From Bradyrhizobium sp. LTSP849 (GTDB lineage: Bacteria > Pseudomonadota > Alphaproteobacteria > Rhizobiales > Xanthobacteraceae), in contig NZ_JYMR01000051.1 in the NCBI RefSeq assembly GCF_000938255.1, positions 1 to 64,000 on the forward strand: 64,000 nucleotides of DNA. The letters run 5' to 3'. Within the stretch, counting starts at the first letter, position 1; every line of letters starts with the position of its first letter. This document shows, piece after piece, positions 23,912 to 31,309 of this stretch. The notes under the pieces were generated by a model. It saw only the letters and a list, made by a program, of their open reading frames with translations. It was not told the DNA's origin and did not search any database. A program made the position numbers and the translations under genes.

Positions 23912-25300
23912 TTACGAGAAGAACGCGATCTTCTCGGCCTGGGTCATGCGGCGGATCGGTGCCAGCGCGTCGTTGGCGGGGGCGCGGGGCTTTTGCAGCA
24001 TGCCGCTGGCGAGGATGGTTGCGCCCAGCGAAGCCTCGGACAGGGGCGAGGGCATCGGGAGTGTCGCGGTCGGCGCCGCGCCGAATGTTGCCGTGGCCGT
24101 CATGGCGGGAGCCGGTTGCTGCATCACCTCGGCGGCGGCTTCTGCGATGGCGTCGGTGAGGCGCGCGAGCGATTCCATCGCGATCGGCGCTTCAGTGACC
24201 GGTTCTTCCACGGGCGGTGCGATGGCCGGCTCTGCTGCGATCGGCTCCGGAACCTCGGCGGCAACCGGCGGGGCGACTTCTGCGACGATCGGCTCAGGGA
24301 TGTCGGCGGCCATCTCCATCGGCTCGACAATCTCGTCGAAGTCCGGATCGGGCGCGGCCATCTCCATCGCGATCCGCGCGAGCACGGCGTCGTCCTCGGC
24401 TTCTGCTGTGGCATCGAGCGAAAACTCGTCCGTGATCTCCGCGACAGCGGCGGGCTCGGCGAGGCTCTCCTCAACGGCAGCGAAGCTCTCTTCAACCGTG
24501 ACTTCAACCTCGACTTGGCTCTCGGCGATCTCCGGCTCGATGGCGACGTCGAGTGCGTCCTCCGCGACGGACATCGCGTCAGCAGCGCCGGTCGTTTCCA
24601 CGACTGCTTCGAGCTCAGGAGCAATGGCCGCGTCCTGCGGCTCCTCCGTAAAAGCCACAGGTGGTTCGCTCGCCGTCGCCGCGGCCGCTTCGACAGTCGG
24701 CGCTTCCGCGACCGGGGGCGGCGGTTCCCGCACCGGAGCCGGCGAAGGCTGCACAGCCGAGCCGTCCGCGTCGGTCTGCTCGACCCGGTTTCTCAAGAGA
24801 TCGAAGGCGACCTTGAGGTCGGCGCGCGGGTCGACGATCGAAACCTGGGCGCAAGCCGCCTCGATGGAGGCGAGCTGCGAATCAATGAGGTCGCAGATTC
24901 GCCCGTCGGCGCCGATCTCGCGCCAGCGCCAGGAGATCTCCTTGATAATACGCACCCCGCGCGGGATCGCCGCGAGGCTCGCCTCGATCGCGGCGGGGTC
25001 GAAGGCTGCGATCGCGATCGTCTCGGCCTCCCGGATCGCGCGGCGGATCTCGACCAGCGCTTCGGGCAGGCGGTCCTCGACGACGGGTTGGCGCTGCGCC
25101 GCAAGGGTTTCCTCGATTTTCGCGACCGCATCGAGCACCATGCTGGTGTCGGCGTTGCGGTTGCGCTTGGCAAATTCGCCGAGGAACCAGCGGCCGCGCG
25201 CGGTTTCCATGAAGGCTTCGCGGATCGCGTCGTAATCCTGCTCGTTCGGCTCGGCCGCGCGGGCAGACATAGGCGAGAGGGCGAATGCTTCAGAGGCCAT
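23912..25300 (-). CDS. Hypothetical protein with Ala/Glu/Pro-rich linker
   Basis: A 462-residue protein. Residues ~15-180 are a conserved-looking helical domain containing IREAFMETARGRWFLGEFAK and RNRNADTSMVLDAVAKIEE, a motif recurring in uncharacterised Bradyrhizobium proteins. Residues ~190-400 are a low-complexity acidic stretch rich in Ala, Glu, Pro and Val, probably disordered. The last ~30 residues (APIRRMTQAEKIAFFS) form a short basic conserved tail. This head-linker-tail plan suggests a scaffold or adaptor, but no function is assigned. It is divergent from the MFS gene at 25376. Confidence 0.75.
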   Translation of the reverse strand: MASEAFALSPMSARAAEPNEQDYDAIREAFMETARGRWFLGEFAKRNRNADTSMVLDAVAKIEETLAAQRQPVVEDRLPEALVEIRRAIREAETIAIAAFDPAAIEASLAAIPRGVRIIKEISWRWREIGADGRICDLIDSQLASIEAACAQVSIVDPRADLKVAFDLLRNRVEQTDADGSAVQPSPAPVREPPPPVAEAPTVEAAAATASEPPVAFTEEPQDAAIAPELEAVVETTGAADAMSVAEDALDVAIEPEIAESQVEVEVTVEESFAAVEESLAEPAAVAEITDEFSLDATAEAEDDAVLARIAMEMAAPDPDFDEIVEPMEMAADIPEPIVAEVAPPVAAEVPEPIAAEPAIAPPVEEPVTEAPIAMESLARLTDAIAEAAAEVMQQPAPAMTATATFGAAPTATLPMPSPLSEASLGATILASGMLQKPRAPANDALAPIRRMTQAEKIAFFS

Positions 25301-25375
25301 GTCAATCTCGTCGCGCAAATCACTGCGCGTTACTGTAACGATCACCACGATATCGACCGAATCGCAATTGGTTTG

Positions 25376-26572
25376 ATGGCACCCGAATCACAAATCCCCA
25401 CTACAGCTTCCGAGAAGCAGCGATTCGCCGTGCGTCTGGCGCTGTTCTATTCGGCGGTGTTCGCGGTGTCGGGCACCCATCTGCCGTTCTTCCCGGTCTG
25501 GCTGAAGGCGATCGGCGTCGATGCGGCCTGGATCGGCATCATCAACGCAGTGCCGGGGATCACGCGCTTCACCACGCTGCCTTACGCCACCGCCTTTGCC
25601 GAAAAGCGCCATGCGATTCGCGCCGGGATGATGGTTTCGGTGTTTGCGACGGCGGTTGGATTTGCGTTGGTCGGTGTGATGCACCAGCCGCTGGCGCTGC
25701 TCCTGATCTATGCGGCTACCTGCATCATGTGGACGCCGGTCGTGCCGCTGACGGATGCGTATGCGTTGCGCGGCGTCGTTCGTTACGGCTTCGACTACGG
25801 GCCGGTGCGGCTGTGGGGATCGGCAGCCTTCGCCGCCGGCTCGCTCGCCTGCGGCTATCTCGTCGACAGCATCGCTACGCGTGAGCTGATCTGGGTCATC
25901 GTCGCATGGGCTGTTGTTGCTGCCATCGCCGGCCTGTTGCTCCAGCCGCTCGACGATGTCAGGCGAAAGATTGCGGATAGGCACGCCGGCAAGGCGCTGT
26001 TGCGCGATGCCGGCTTCTGGTTGGTGATCGTTTCGGCCGCCCTGATCCAGGGCAGCCATGCGGCCTACTACTCGTTTTCGGCGATCAGTTGGCAGGCCCG
26101 TGGTCTCGGTGGGCTCACGATCGCCGGACTCTGGACGCTGGGTGTGATCGCCGAGATCATCGTCTTCGCGCTGTCGCCGCGCTTCTCGCTGCATCCGTCG
26201 TCGCTCGTGGCGATCGGTGGTGCGAGCGCCGTCCTGCGCTGGCTGATCACGGCGCACGATCCACCACTCGCGCTGCTCGCGGTCGTGCAGTTGGGACACG
26301 GCCTCACCTTCGGCGTGACCATCGTCGGCACCATGACCCTGCTGGTGCAGCGCGTGCCCTCGCATCAAATCGCGCGCGGGCAAGGCTACTATGCGGCGTG
26401 CAGCGGGCTGTTGGGCGCGACGACCTCGATCGTGTCAGGCGTGATCTACGCGCACATCGGCGAGGGCGTGTACTACGTCATGGCCGCGATGGCCGGTGCC
26501 GGCGCGCTGCTGATCTGGTCGGCGCGGCATCGGCTTAAGACTCAGCCCCAGAGCGAAGAGTCCGGCGGATAG
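25376..26572 (+). CDS. MFS transporter (HcaT/nucleoside-H+ symporter-like)
   Basis: A 398-residue protein with about 12 membrane segments. The start (RLALFYSAVFAVSGTHLPFF) and segment GFDYGPVRLWGSAAFAAGSL match the MFS_1-like group that includes HcaT (3-phenylpropionate) and LacY-like permeases. The substrate is unknown. The ATG at 25376 is 75 bases from the divergent hypothetical gene. The 3' end overlaps the convergent epimerase gene by 31 bases. Confidence 0.87.
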   Translation: MAPESQIPTTASEKQRFAVRLALFYSAVFAVSGTHLPFFPVWLKAIGVDAAWIGIINAVPGITRFTTLPYATAFAEKRHAIRAGMMVSVFATAVGFALVGVMHQPLALLLIYAATCIMWTPVVPLTDAYALRGVVRYGFDYGPVRLWGSAAFAAGSLACGYLVDSIATRELIWVIVAWAVVAAIAGLLLQPLDDVRRKIADRHAGKALLRDAGFWLVIVSAALIQGSHAAYYSFSAISWQARGLGGLTIAGLWTLGVIAEIIVFALSPRFSLHPSSLVAIGGASAVLRWLITAHDPPLALLAVVQLGHGLTFGVTIVGTMTLLVQRVPSHQIARGQGYYAACSGLLGATTSIVSGVIYAHIGEGVYYVMAAMAGAGALLIWSARHRLKTQPQSEESGG

Positions 26573-27537
26573 ACCAGGCTGTCGTCGTAGCGCAGCCCGT
26601 GATCGCGGTCGCGCGCGAGCAGCAGAGGGCCGTCGAGATCGACGAAGCGCGCCTGCGGCGTCACCAGCATTGCGGGGGCCATCGACAGCGAGGTTGCGAC
26701 CATGCAGCCGATCATGATCTCGAAGCCGAGCGCCTGCGCGGCATCGGCCATGGCCAGCGCCTCGGTCAGGCCGCCGGTCTTGTCGAGCTTGATGTTCACG
26801 GCGTCGTAGCGCTGGCGCAACGGCGCCAGCGAGTTGCGGTCATGTACGCTCTCGTCGGCGCAGACTGCGAGCGGCCGTTTGATCCGCGCCAGCGCATCGT
26901 CCTTGCCGGCCGGCAGCGGCTGCTCGACCAGGGTGACCCCGGCGGCCTCGCAGGCGGCGAGATTGTGCTCCAGATTGGCTTCGGTCCAGGCCTCGTTGGC
27001 ATCGACGATCAGCTCGGATTCGGGGGCGGCCTTGCGCACCGCCGCGATCCGCAGCCCGTCGCCGTCGCCGCCGAGCTTGATCTTGAGCAGTGGCCGGTGC
27101 GACGCCCTGGCGGTCGCCGCCGCCATGGCGTCGGGCGTGCCCAGCGAGATGGTGTAGGCCGTGGTGCGCTCGCCCGGCACCGGGCGGTCCAACAGGTTCC
27201 AGGCCCGCAAGCCCGCCGCTTTGGCCTCCAGGTCGATCAGGGCGCAATCCAGCGCGTTGCGGGCAGCACCTGGCGGCATGACGGCTTGCAGGGCCTGTCG
27301 GGTGAGGCCGTTTGCCACGGCGTCCTGCATGGCCTGGATGGCGGCAAGGGTCGCCTCGGGGGTCTCGCCATAGCGGGGATAGGGCACGCATTCGCCGCGG
27401 CCGGTCAGGCCGTTTTGGCTCACTTCGGCCACCACCGTCACGGCTTCCGTCTTGGCGCCCCGGCTGATCGTAAAACTGCCGGCGATGGGAAAGCGCTCGA
27501 TTCGCGCGGCCAAGGCCGGAACTTTGCTGGAAGTCAT
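26542..27537 (-). CDS. Enolase-superfamily dipeptide epimerase / N-acetyl-D-Glu racemase (DgcA-like)
   Basis: This 331-residue protein belongs to the muconate-lactonizing subgroup. It shows the lid loop ISRGAKTEA, LLKIKLGG with the catalytic KxK, metal ligands in ELIVDANEAW, LVEQPL and CADES, then NIKLDKTGGLTEAL. This is the pattern of L-Ala-D/L-Glu epimerases (murein peptide recycling) and of DgcA. The two reactions cannot be separated from sequence alone; no dgcN gene is adjacent. It shares its 3' end with the MFS gene and is divergent from mlaE. Confidence 0.87.
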   Translation of the reverse strand: MTSSKVPALAARIERFPIAGSFTISRGAKTEAVTVVAEVSQNGLTGRGECVPYPRYGETPEATLAAIQAMQDAVANGLTRQALQAVMPPGAARNALDCALIDLEAKAAGLRAWNLLDRPVPGERTTAYTISLGTPDAMAAATARASHRPLLKIKLGGDGDGLRIAAVRKAAPESELIVDANEAWTEANLEHNLAACEAAGVTLVEQPLPAGKDDALARIKRPLAVCADESVHDRNSLAPLRQRYDAVNIKLDKTGGLTEALAMADAAQALGFEIMIGCMVATSLSMAPAMLVTPQARFVDLDGPLLLARDRDHGLRYDDSLVYPPDSSLWG

Positions 27538-27671
27538 TTTGAACTCTGGCGAAATCTGAACCTGCTAGTTACCTCTAGCAACTAACATTAACCAGTTGGG
27601 GATACCTTCTCTGGGTAAGGGCGCGTGCGCAACTATCTGATTTCCTCCGCCCCGGCACGGGAGCGGACACC

Positions 27672-28805
27672 TTGAGCGGCGATCCGAAGCTGGAACGGAT
27701 TGCGAAAGGCAATGCGCTGGCCCTCTGCGCCACCGGAACCTGGACCGCGAGCTTCGCGCCGGTCCTGGAGCGGATGGTCGCCGACGCGGAAAAGCTTGCC
27801 GGCGGCCCGCAGAACGTCTTCATCGACGTTTCCGAGGTCGCCAAGCTCGACACGTTCGGGGCCTGGCTGATCGAGCGGCTGCGCCGCAGCCTCACCAAAG
27901 GCGCCGTCGAGGCGCAGATCGCCGGTCTTTCCGCCAATTATTCGAGCCTCGTCGACGAGGTGCGGCGGGTCAGCGCGACCCCCGTGGTTGACACCACCAC
28001 GATCACCATCACCGGCATGCTGGAGCAGATCGGCCGCACTGTTGCCGGTGTCGCCGGCACGGTCGCGGGCCTCATCGACATGCTCGGCGCGGTGCTCGCC
28101 GCCGCCGCGCGCACCCTGATCCACCCGCGCTCGTTCCGCCTGACCTCGACCGTGCATCATCTCGAGCAGGTCTGCTGGCGCGCGGTGCCGATCGTGGTGC
28201 TGATCACCTTCCTGATCGGCTGCATCATTGCGCAACAAGGCATCTTTCATTTCCGCAGGTTCGGCGCCGACATCTTCGTCGTCGACATGCTCGGCGTGCT
28301 GGTGCTGCGCGAGATCGGCGTCCTCCTGGTCGCGATCATGGTCGCGGGCCGCTCGGGCAGCGCCTACACCGCCGAGCTCGGCTCGATGAAGATGCGCGAG
28401 GAGATCGACGCGCTCCGCACCATGGGCTTCGACCCGATCGAGGTGTTGGTGCTGCCCCGCATGCTCGCCTTGGTGCTGGCGCTGCCGATCCTCGCCTTCC
28501 TGGGCGCCATGGCCGCGCTCTATGGCGGCGGCCTCGTCGCCTGGCTCTATGGCGGCGTCGATCCCGAAGCCTTCCTGCTGCGTCTGCGCGACGCCATCTC
28601 GATCGACCATTTCATCGTCGGCATCGTCAAGGCGCCGGTGATGGCCGCGGTGATCGGCATCGTCGCCTGCGTCGAGGGGCTCGCGGTGCAGGGCAGCGCG
28701 GAATCGCTCGGACAGCACACCACCGCCTCGGTGGTAAAGGGCATCTTCTTCGTCATCGTCATGGACGGCGTGTTCGCCATCTTCTTCGCCTCGATCGGGA
28801 TGTGA
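27672..28805 (+). CDS. mlaE: MlaE-type ABC permease with N-terminal STAS domain
   Basis: A 377-residue protein with an N-terminal STAS-like domain of ~100 residues (FIDVSEVAKLDTFGAWLIE). The MlaE/YrbE permease follows: QGIFHFRRFGADIFVVDMLG, VLREIGVLLVAIMVAGRSGSAYTAELG and MKMREEIDALRTMGFDPIEV. It is the inner-membrane channel of an MCE lipid transporter that keeps the outer membrane asymmetric. The start is TTG at 27672 with GGGAG upstream; no ATG fits. The fused STAS domain stands in for MlaB. It is the first gene of mlaEFD. Confidence 0.92.
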   Translation: MSGDPKLERIAKGNALALCATGTWTASFAPVLERMVADAEKLAGGPQNVFIDVSEVAKLDTFGAWLIERLRRSLTKGAVEAQIAGLSANYSSLVDEVRRVSATPVVDTTTITITGMLEQIGRTVAGVAGTVAGLIDMLGAVLAAAARTLIHPRSFRLTSTVHHLEQVCWRAVPIVVLITFLIGCIIAQQGIFHFRRFGADIFVVDMLGVLVLREIGVLLVAIMVAGRSGSAYTAELGSMKMREEIDALRTMGFDPIEVLVLPRMLALVLALPILAFLGAMAALYGGGLVAWLYGGVDPEAFLLRLRDAISIDHFIVGIVKAPVMAAVIGIVACVEGLAVQGSAESLGQHTTASVVKGIFFVIVMDGVFAIFFASIGM

Positions 28806-28807
28806 CG

Positions 28808-29602
28808 ATGGCGCAAGAAATCCAAAACGCGATCCAAAACGCGATCCAAAATCCCATCATCCGCGTCCGCGACATCACCGTGCAGTTCGGCGCGACGCGC
28901 GTGCTCGACGGCCTCAATCTCGACGTCAAGCGCGGCGAGATTCTTGGCTTCGTTGGTCCCTCCGGCGCGGGCAAGTCGGTTCTGACCCGCACCATCATCG
29001 GTCTCGTGCCGAAGGTTGCAGGCTCGATCGAGGTCTTCGGCGTCGATCTCGATGCCTCCAATACAGCGCAGCGTCGCAACGTCGAGCGGCGCTGGGGCGT
29101 GCTGTTCCAGCAGGGCGCGCTGTTCTCCTCGTTGACGGTGCGGCAGAATATCCAGTTTCCGATGCGCGAATACTTACGCGTCTCGCAGCGGCTGATGGAT
29201 GAGATCACCATCGCCAAGCTCACCATGGTCGGCCTCAAGCCCGAAGTGGCCGAGCGCTTTCCCTCGGAGCTGTCCGGCGGCATGATCAAGCGCGTCGCGC
29301 TCGCACGTGCGCTGTCGCTCGATCCGGACCTCGTCTTCCTCGATGAACCGACCTCCGGCCTCGATCCGATCGGCGCCGGCGATTTCGACGAACTGGTCAG
29401 GACCCTCCAGCGAACTTTAGGCCTGACCGTTTTCATGGTAACGCACGACCTCGACAGCCTTTACACAGCTTGCGACCGCATCGCCGTTTTAGGGAACGGT
29501 AAGATCATTGCGGCAGGGTCGATCGCCGACATGCAGGCCTCGCAGCATCCCTGGCTGAGGCAATATTTCCATGGCAAGCGCGCTCGCGCGGTGATGGGCT
29601 GA
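28808..29602 (+). CDS. mlaF: MlaF-type ABC ATPase
   Basis: This 264-residue ATPase has Walker A in VGPSGAGKSVLTRTI, signature SELSGGMIKRVALARAL, Walker B DLVFLDEPTSGLD and switch His in VTHDLDS. It powers MlaE. The GTG at 28802 overlaps the mlaE stop; the ATG at 28808 is chosen. The first residues contain a QNAI repeat made by three 12-bp tandem units (28820-28851), probably a non-functional slippage expansion in front of the conserved IIRVRDITVQFG. Confidence 0.93.
   Translation: MAQEIQNAIQNAIQNPIIRVRDITVQFGATRVLDGLNLDVKRGEILGFVGPSGAGKSVLTRTIIGLVPKVAGSIEVFGVDLDASNTAQRRNVERRWGVLFQQGALFSSLTVRQNIQFPMREYLRVSQRLMDEITIAKLTMVGLKPEVAERFPSELSGGMIKRVALARALSLDPDLVFLDEPTSGLDPIGAGDFDELVRTLQRTLGLTVFMVTHDLDSLYTACDRIAVLGNGKIIAAGSIADMQASQHPWLRQYFHGKRARAVMG
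28820..28851 (+). repeat. 12-bp tandem repeat in the 5' end of mlaF
   Basis: ATCCAAAACGCG occurs twice, followed by a partial third unit ATCCAAAA. It encodes IQNA-IQNA-IQN and keeps the frame. Confidence 0.9.
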
Positions 29603-29618
29603 GGTGCCGGAGTAGCTG

Positions 29619-30509
29619 ATGGAAACGCGGGCAAATTACGTCTTGATCGGGTCGTTCACGCTGGCGGTGATCGCCGCGGCGATCGGCTTCGTGCTGTGGT
29701 TCCAGTCGCTGCACTCCGTCAAGCAGCGCAGCCCTTTCCGCGTCGTGTTCGAGGGCCCGGCGGCGGGCCTGCGCAACGGCGGCAGTGTCAATTTTAACGG
29801 TATCCGGGTGGGTGAGGTGGTCTCGGTAAAGCTGGACAACCCGCGGCGGGTTGTCGCACTCGCCATGATCGAGAACAACACGCCGCTCCGCAAGGACACT
29901 ATGGTCGGCCTCGAATTCCAGGGCCTGACCGGCGTCGCCGCGATCTCGCTCAAGGGCGGCGAGGAGGCGGCTCCGCCGCCGCCGCTCGACGAGGACGGCA
30001 TCCCGACGCTGACGGCCGATCCCAACAAGCTCCAGGACGTCACCGAGGCGATCCGCGGCACGCTCCAGAACATCAACAAGATCGTCGCCGACAATCAGGA
30101 GTCGGTGAAGAACTCGCTGAAGAATCTCGAGACCTTCACCAATTCGCTCGCCCGCAACGCCGAGAAGATCGATGGCGTGATGGCCAAGGTCGACGGCGTG
30201 ATGCTGAAGGCCGACAACCTCATGCTCGGCCTCAACACGCTGGCCGGCGGCAAGGACGGCGGTGAGCTGTTCCAGGCGGTGAAGTCGATCCGCGAACTCG
30301 CCGACGATTTCGACAAGCGCTCCGGGGCATTGATGACCGACGGTCGCCGCACGCTGGGCGACATCAGCCGCGCCGTGAATAATTTCGACCGCAACCCCAC
30401 GCGCGTATTGTTCGGCGCTAGCAACAACGCGCCAGCGGCCGCGCCGCCGCCGCCGCCGCCGGCCGAGGCGCCGAAGCCCGCGCCCGCGAACGAGCGCAAG
30501 CGACAGTAA
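29619..30509 (+). CDS. mlaD: MlaD-type MCE lipid-binding protein
   Basis: This 296-residue protein has one N-terminal membrane anchor (VLIGSFTLAVIAAAIGFVLW). An MCE domain follows: VVFEGPAAGLRNGGSVNFNG and VGEVVSVKLD. Next is a helical stretch (~130-250) of the kind that forms needle-like MCE barrels, and then a Pro/Ala-rich tail ending NERKRQ. It binds phospholipid in the periplasm and hands it to MlaE. It starts 16 bases after mlaF. No mlaC or mlaA gene is in the window. Confidence 0.92.
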   Translation: METRANYVLIGSFTLAVIAAAIGFVLWFQSLHSVKQRSPFRVVFEGPAAGLRNGGSVNFNGIRVGEVVSVKLDNPRRVVALAMIENNTPLRKDTMVGLEFQGLTGVAAISLKGGEEAAPPPPLDEDGIPTLTADPNKLQDVTEAIRGTLQNINKIVADNQESVKNSLKNLETFTNSLARNAEKIDGVMAKVDGVMLKADNLMLGLNTLAGGKDGGELFQAVKSIRELADDFDKRSGALMTDGRRTLGDISRAVNNFDRNPTRVLFGASNNAPAAAPPPPPPAEAPKPAPANERKRQ

Positions 30510-30567
30510 CGGCTCGATGTGGACCGTTTACCGATCGCGGAAGCCGGAGTGACATAAGGACCAAACA

Positions 30568-30921
30568 ATGTCCGGTGGCGATCCGTTCGTGTTTCAAAGC
30601 GATCCATACGACATTATCGACTCGGTCCTAGCGCCGTGGGCGAGCAAGCACGCCATAAAGGTGGCTAAGCTCGACCGCGAATACCATGTGCGCTCGGTCT
30701 GGGTGTTCGACCGACTTGGCGATGCGCGGGCTCAAATGTGGCTTGAACTCCCGAATGCACAAGGCGAAGTAACCGTGATCGCTGCTGCGCTTGATCCCTC
30801 TAGCCTGACCAAATGGGGACAGCGAGAAGAGCGTCGAGCGACCCTGTCGACGCTTGAAGCTGTCCTTGAAGAACTGCGACCACTGATATTCGATTGGAGT
30901 GGTCCGGGCGCCTTCACGTAG
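30568..30921 (+). CDS. Hypothetical small soluble protein
   Basis: A 117-residue protein starting MSGGDPFVFQSDPYDIIDSV. It is mixed alpha/beta with many Trp and Tyr and has no signal or membrane segment. It contains VRSVWVFDRLGDARAQMWLEL and ends FDWSGPGAFT. No family is recognised. By eye its third codon positions are less G+C-rich than those of mlaD, suggesting a different origin. A short terminator follows at 30945. It may simply ride behind the mla operon (58-base gap). Confidence 0.65.
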   Translation: MSGGDPFVFQSDPYDIIDSVLAPWASKHAIKVAKLDREYHVRSVWVFDRLGDARAQMWLELPNAQGEVTVIAAALDPSSLTKWGQREERRATLSTLEAVLEELRPLIFDWSGPGAFT

Positions 30922-30944
30922 ATACTCATTCGCTAAAACAAAAA

Positions 30945-30968
30945 CGGAGGCAATGACGCCTCCCTTTG
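30945..30968 (+). terminator. Terminator after the hypothetical gene
   Basis: Stem GGAGGC/GCCTCC with loop AATGAC and a short T run. Confidence 0.6.
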
Positions 30969-31039
30969 CATTGAGTCCGCCGCCGCTTCGCCGCCGGTAC
31001 CGGCGCCCGAGCGTAAGCGGCAGTAGCGCCTCTCTCCTC

Positions 31040-31126
31040 CGTCATTTCGAGCGAAGCGAAGCAATCCAGACTGTCTCTGAGGAGGCAGCCTGGATTGCTT
31101 CGTCGCAAGGGCTCCTCGCAATGACG
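31040..31126. repeat. Palindromic intergenic repeat, family B copy 2
   Basis: CGTCATTTCGAGCGAAGCG then GCAATCCAGACTG pair with CCTGGATTGCTTCGTC and CGCAATGACG. The core is the same as at 23811. Confidence 0.85.
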
Positions 31127-31151
31127 GAGCGGCGGGATTGCGCGCCGGCCT

Positions 31152-31222
31152 CGTAGCCCGGATGGAGCGAAGCGCAATCCGGGACCGTCCCCGCATTCCG
31201 CTGCGCTCCATGCGGGCTACGA
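31152..31222. repeat. Palindromic intergenic repeat, family A copy 3
   Basis: CGTAGCCCGGATGGAGCGAA on the left is mirrored by GCGCTCCATGCGGGCTACG on the right. Confidence 0.85.
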
Positions 31223-31250
31223 TCGTTCCGCGCAATGAGCAGCCCCATAC

Positions 31251-31280
31251 AAAAACGGAGGCCGTGAGGCCTCCGTTTTC
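31251..31280 (-). terminator. Terminator of the long coiled-coil gene
   Basis: Stem ACGGAGGCC/GGCCTCCGT with loop GTGA, with TTTTT on the minus-strand side and TTTT on the plus side. It lies 30 bases past the stop at 31310. Confidence 0.85.
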
Positions 31281-31309
31281 ATTCGCTATTCGTTATCGCT
31301 ACGAACCGC

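Larger units (their letters stand above)
30922..31309. other. Gene-free stretch packed with terminators and palindromic repeats
   Basis: This 388-base interval between two genes contains a terminator (30945), one family B repeat (31040), one family A repeat (31152) and a second terminator (31251). No credible coding frame is seen; short frames here run through the repeats. Confidence 0.8.

Noticed and set aside
23885..25375. N-terminal 497-codon extension of the MFS gene
   Set aside because: It is antisense to the hypothetical gene on the minus strand; membrane segments begin only after 25376.
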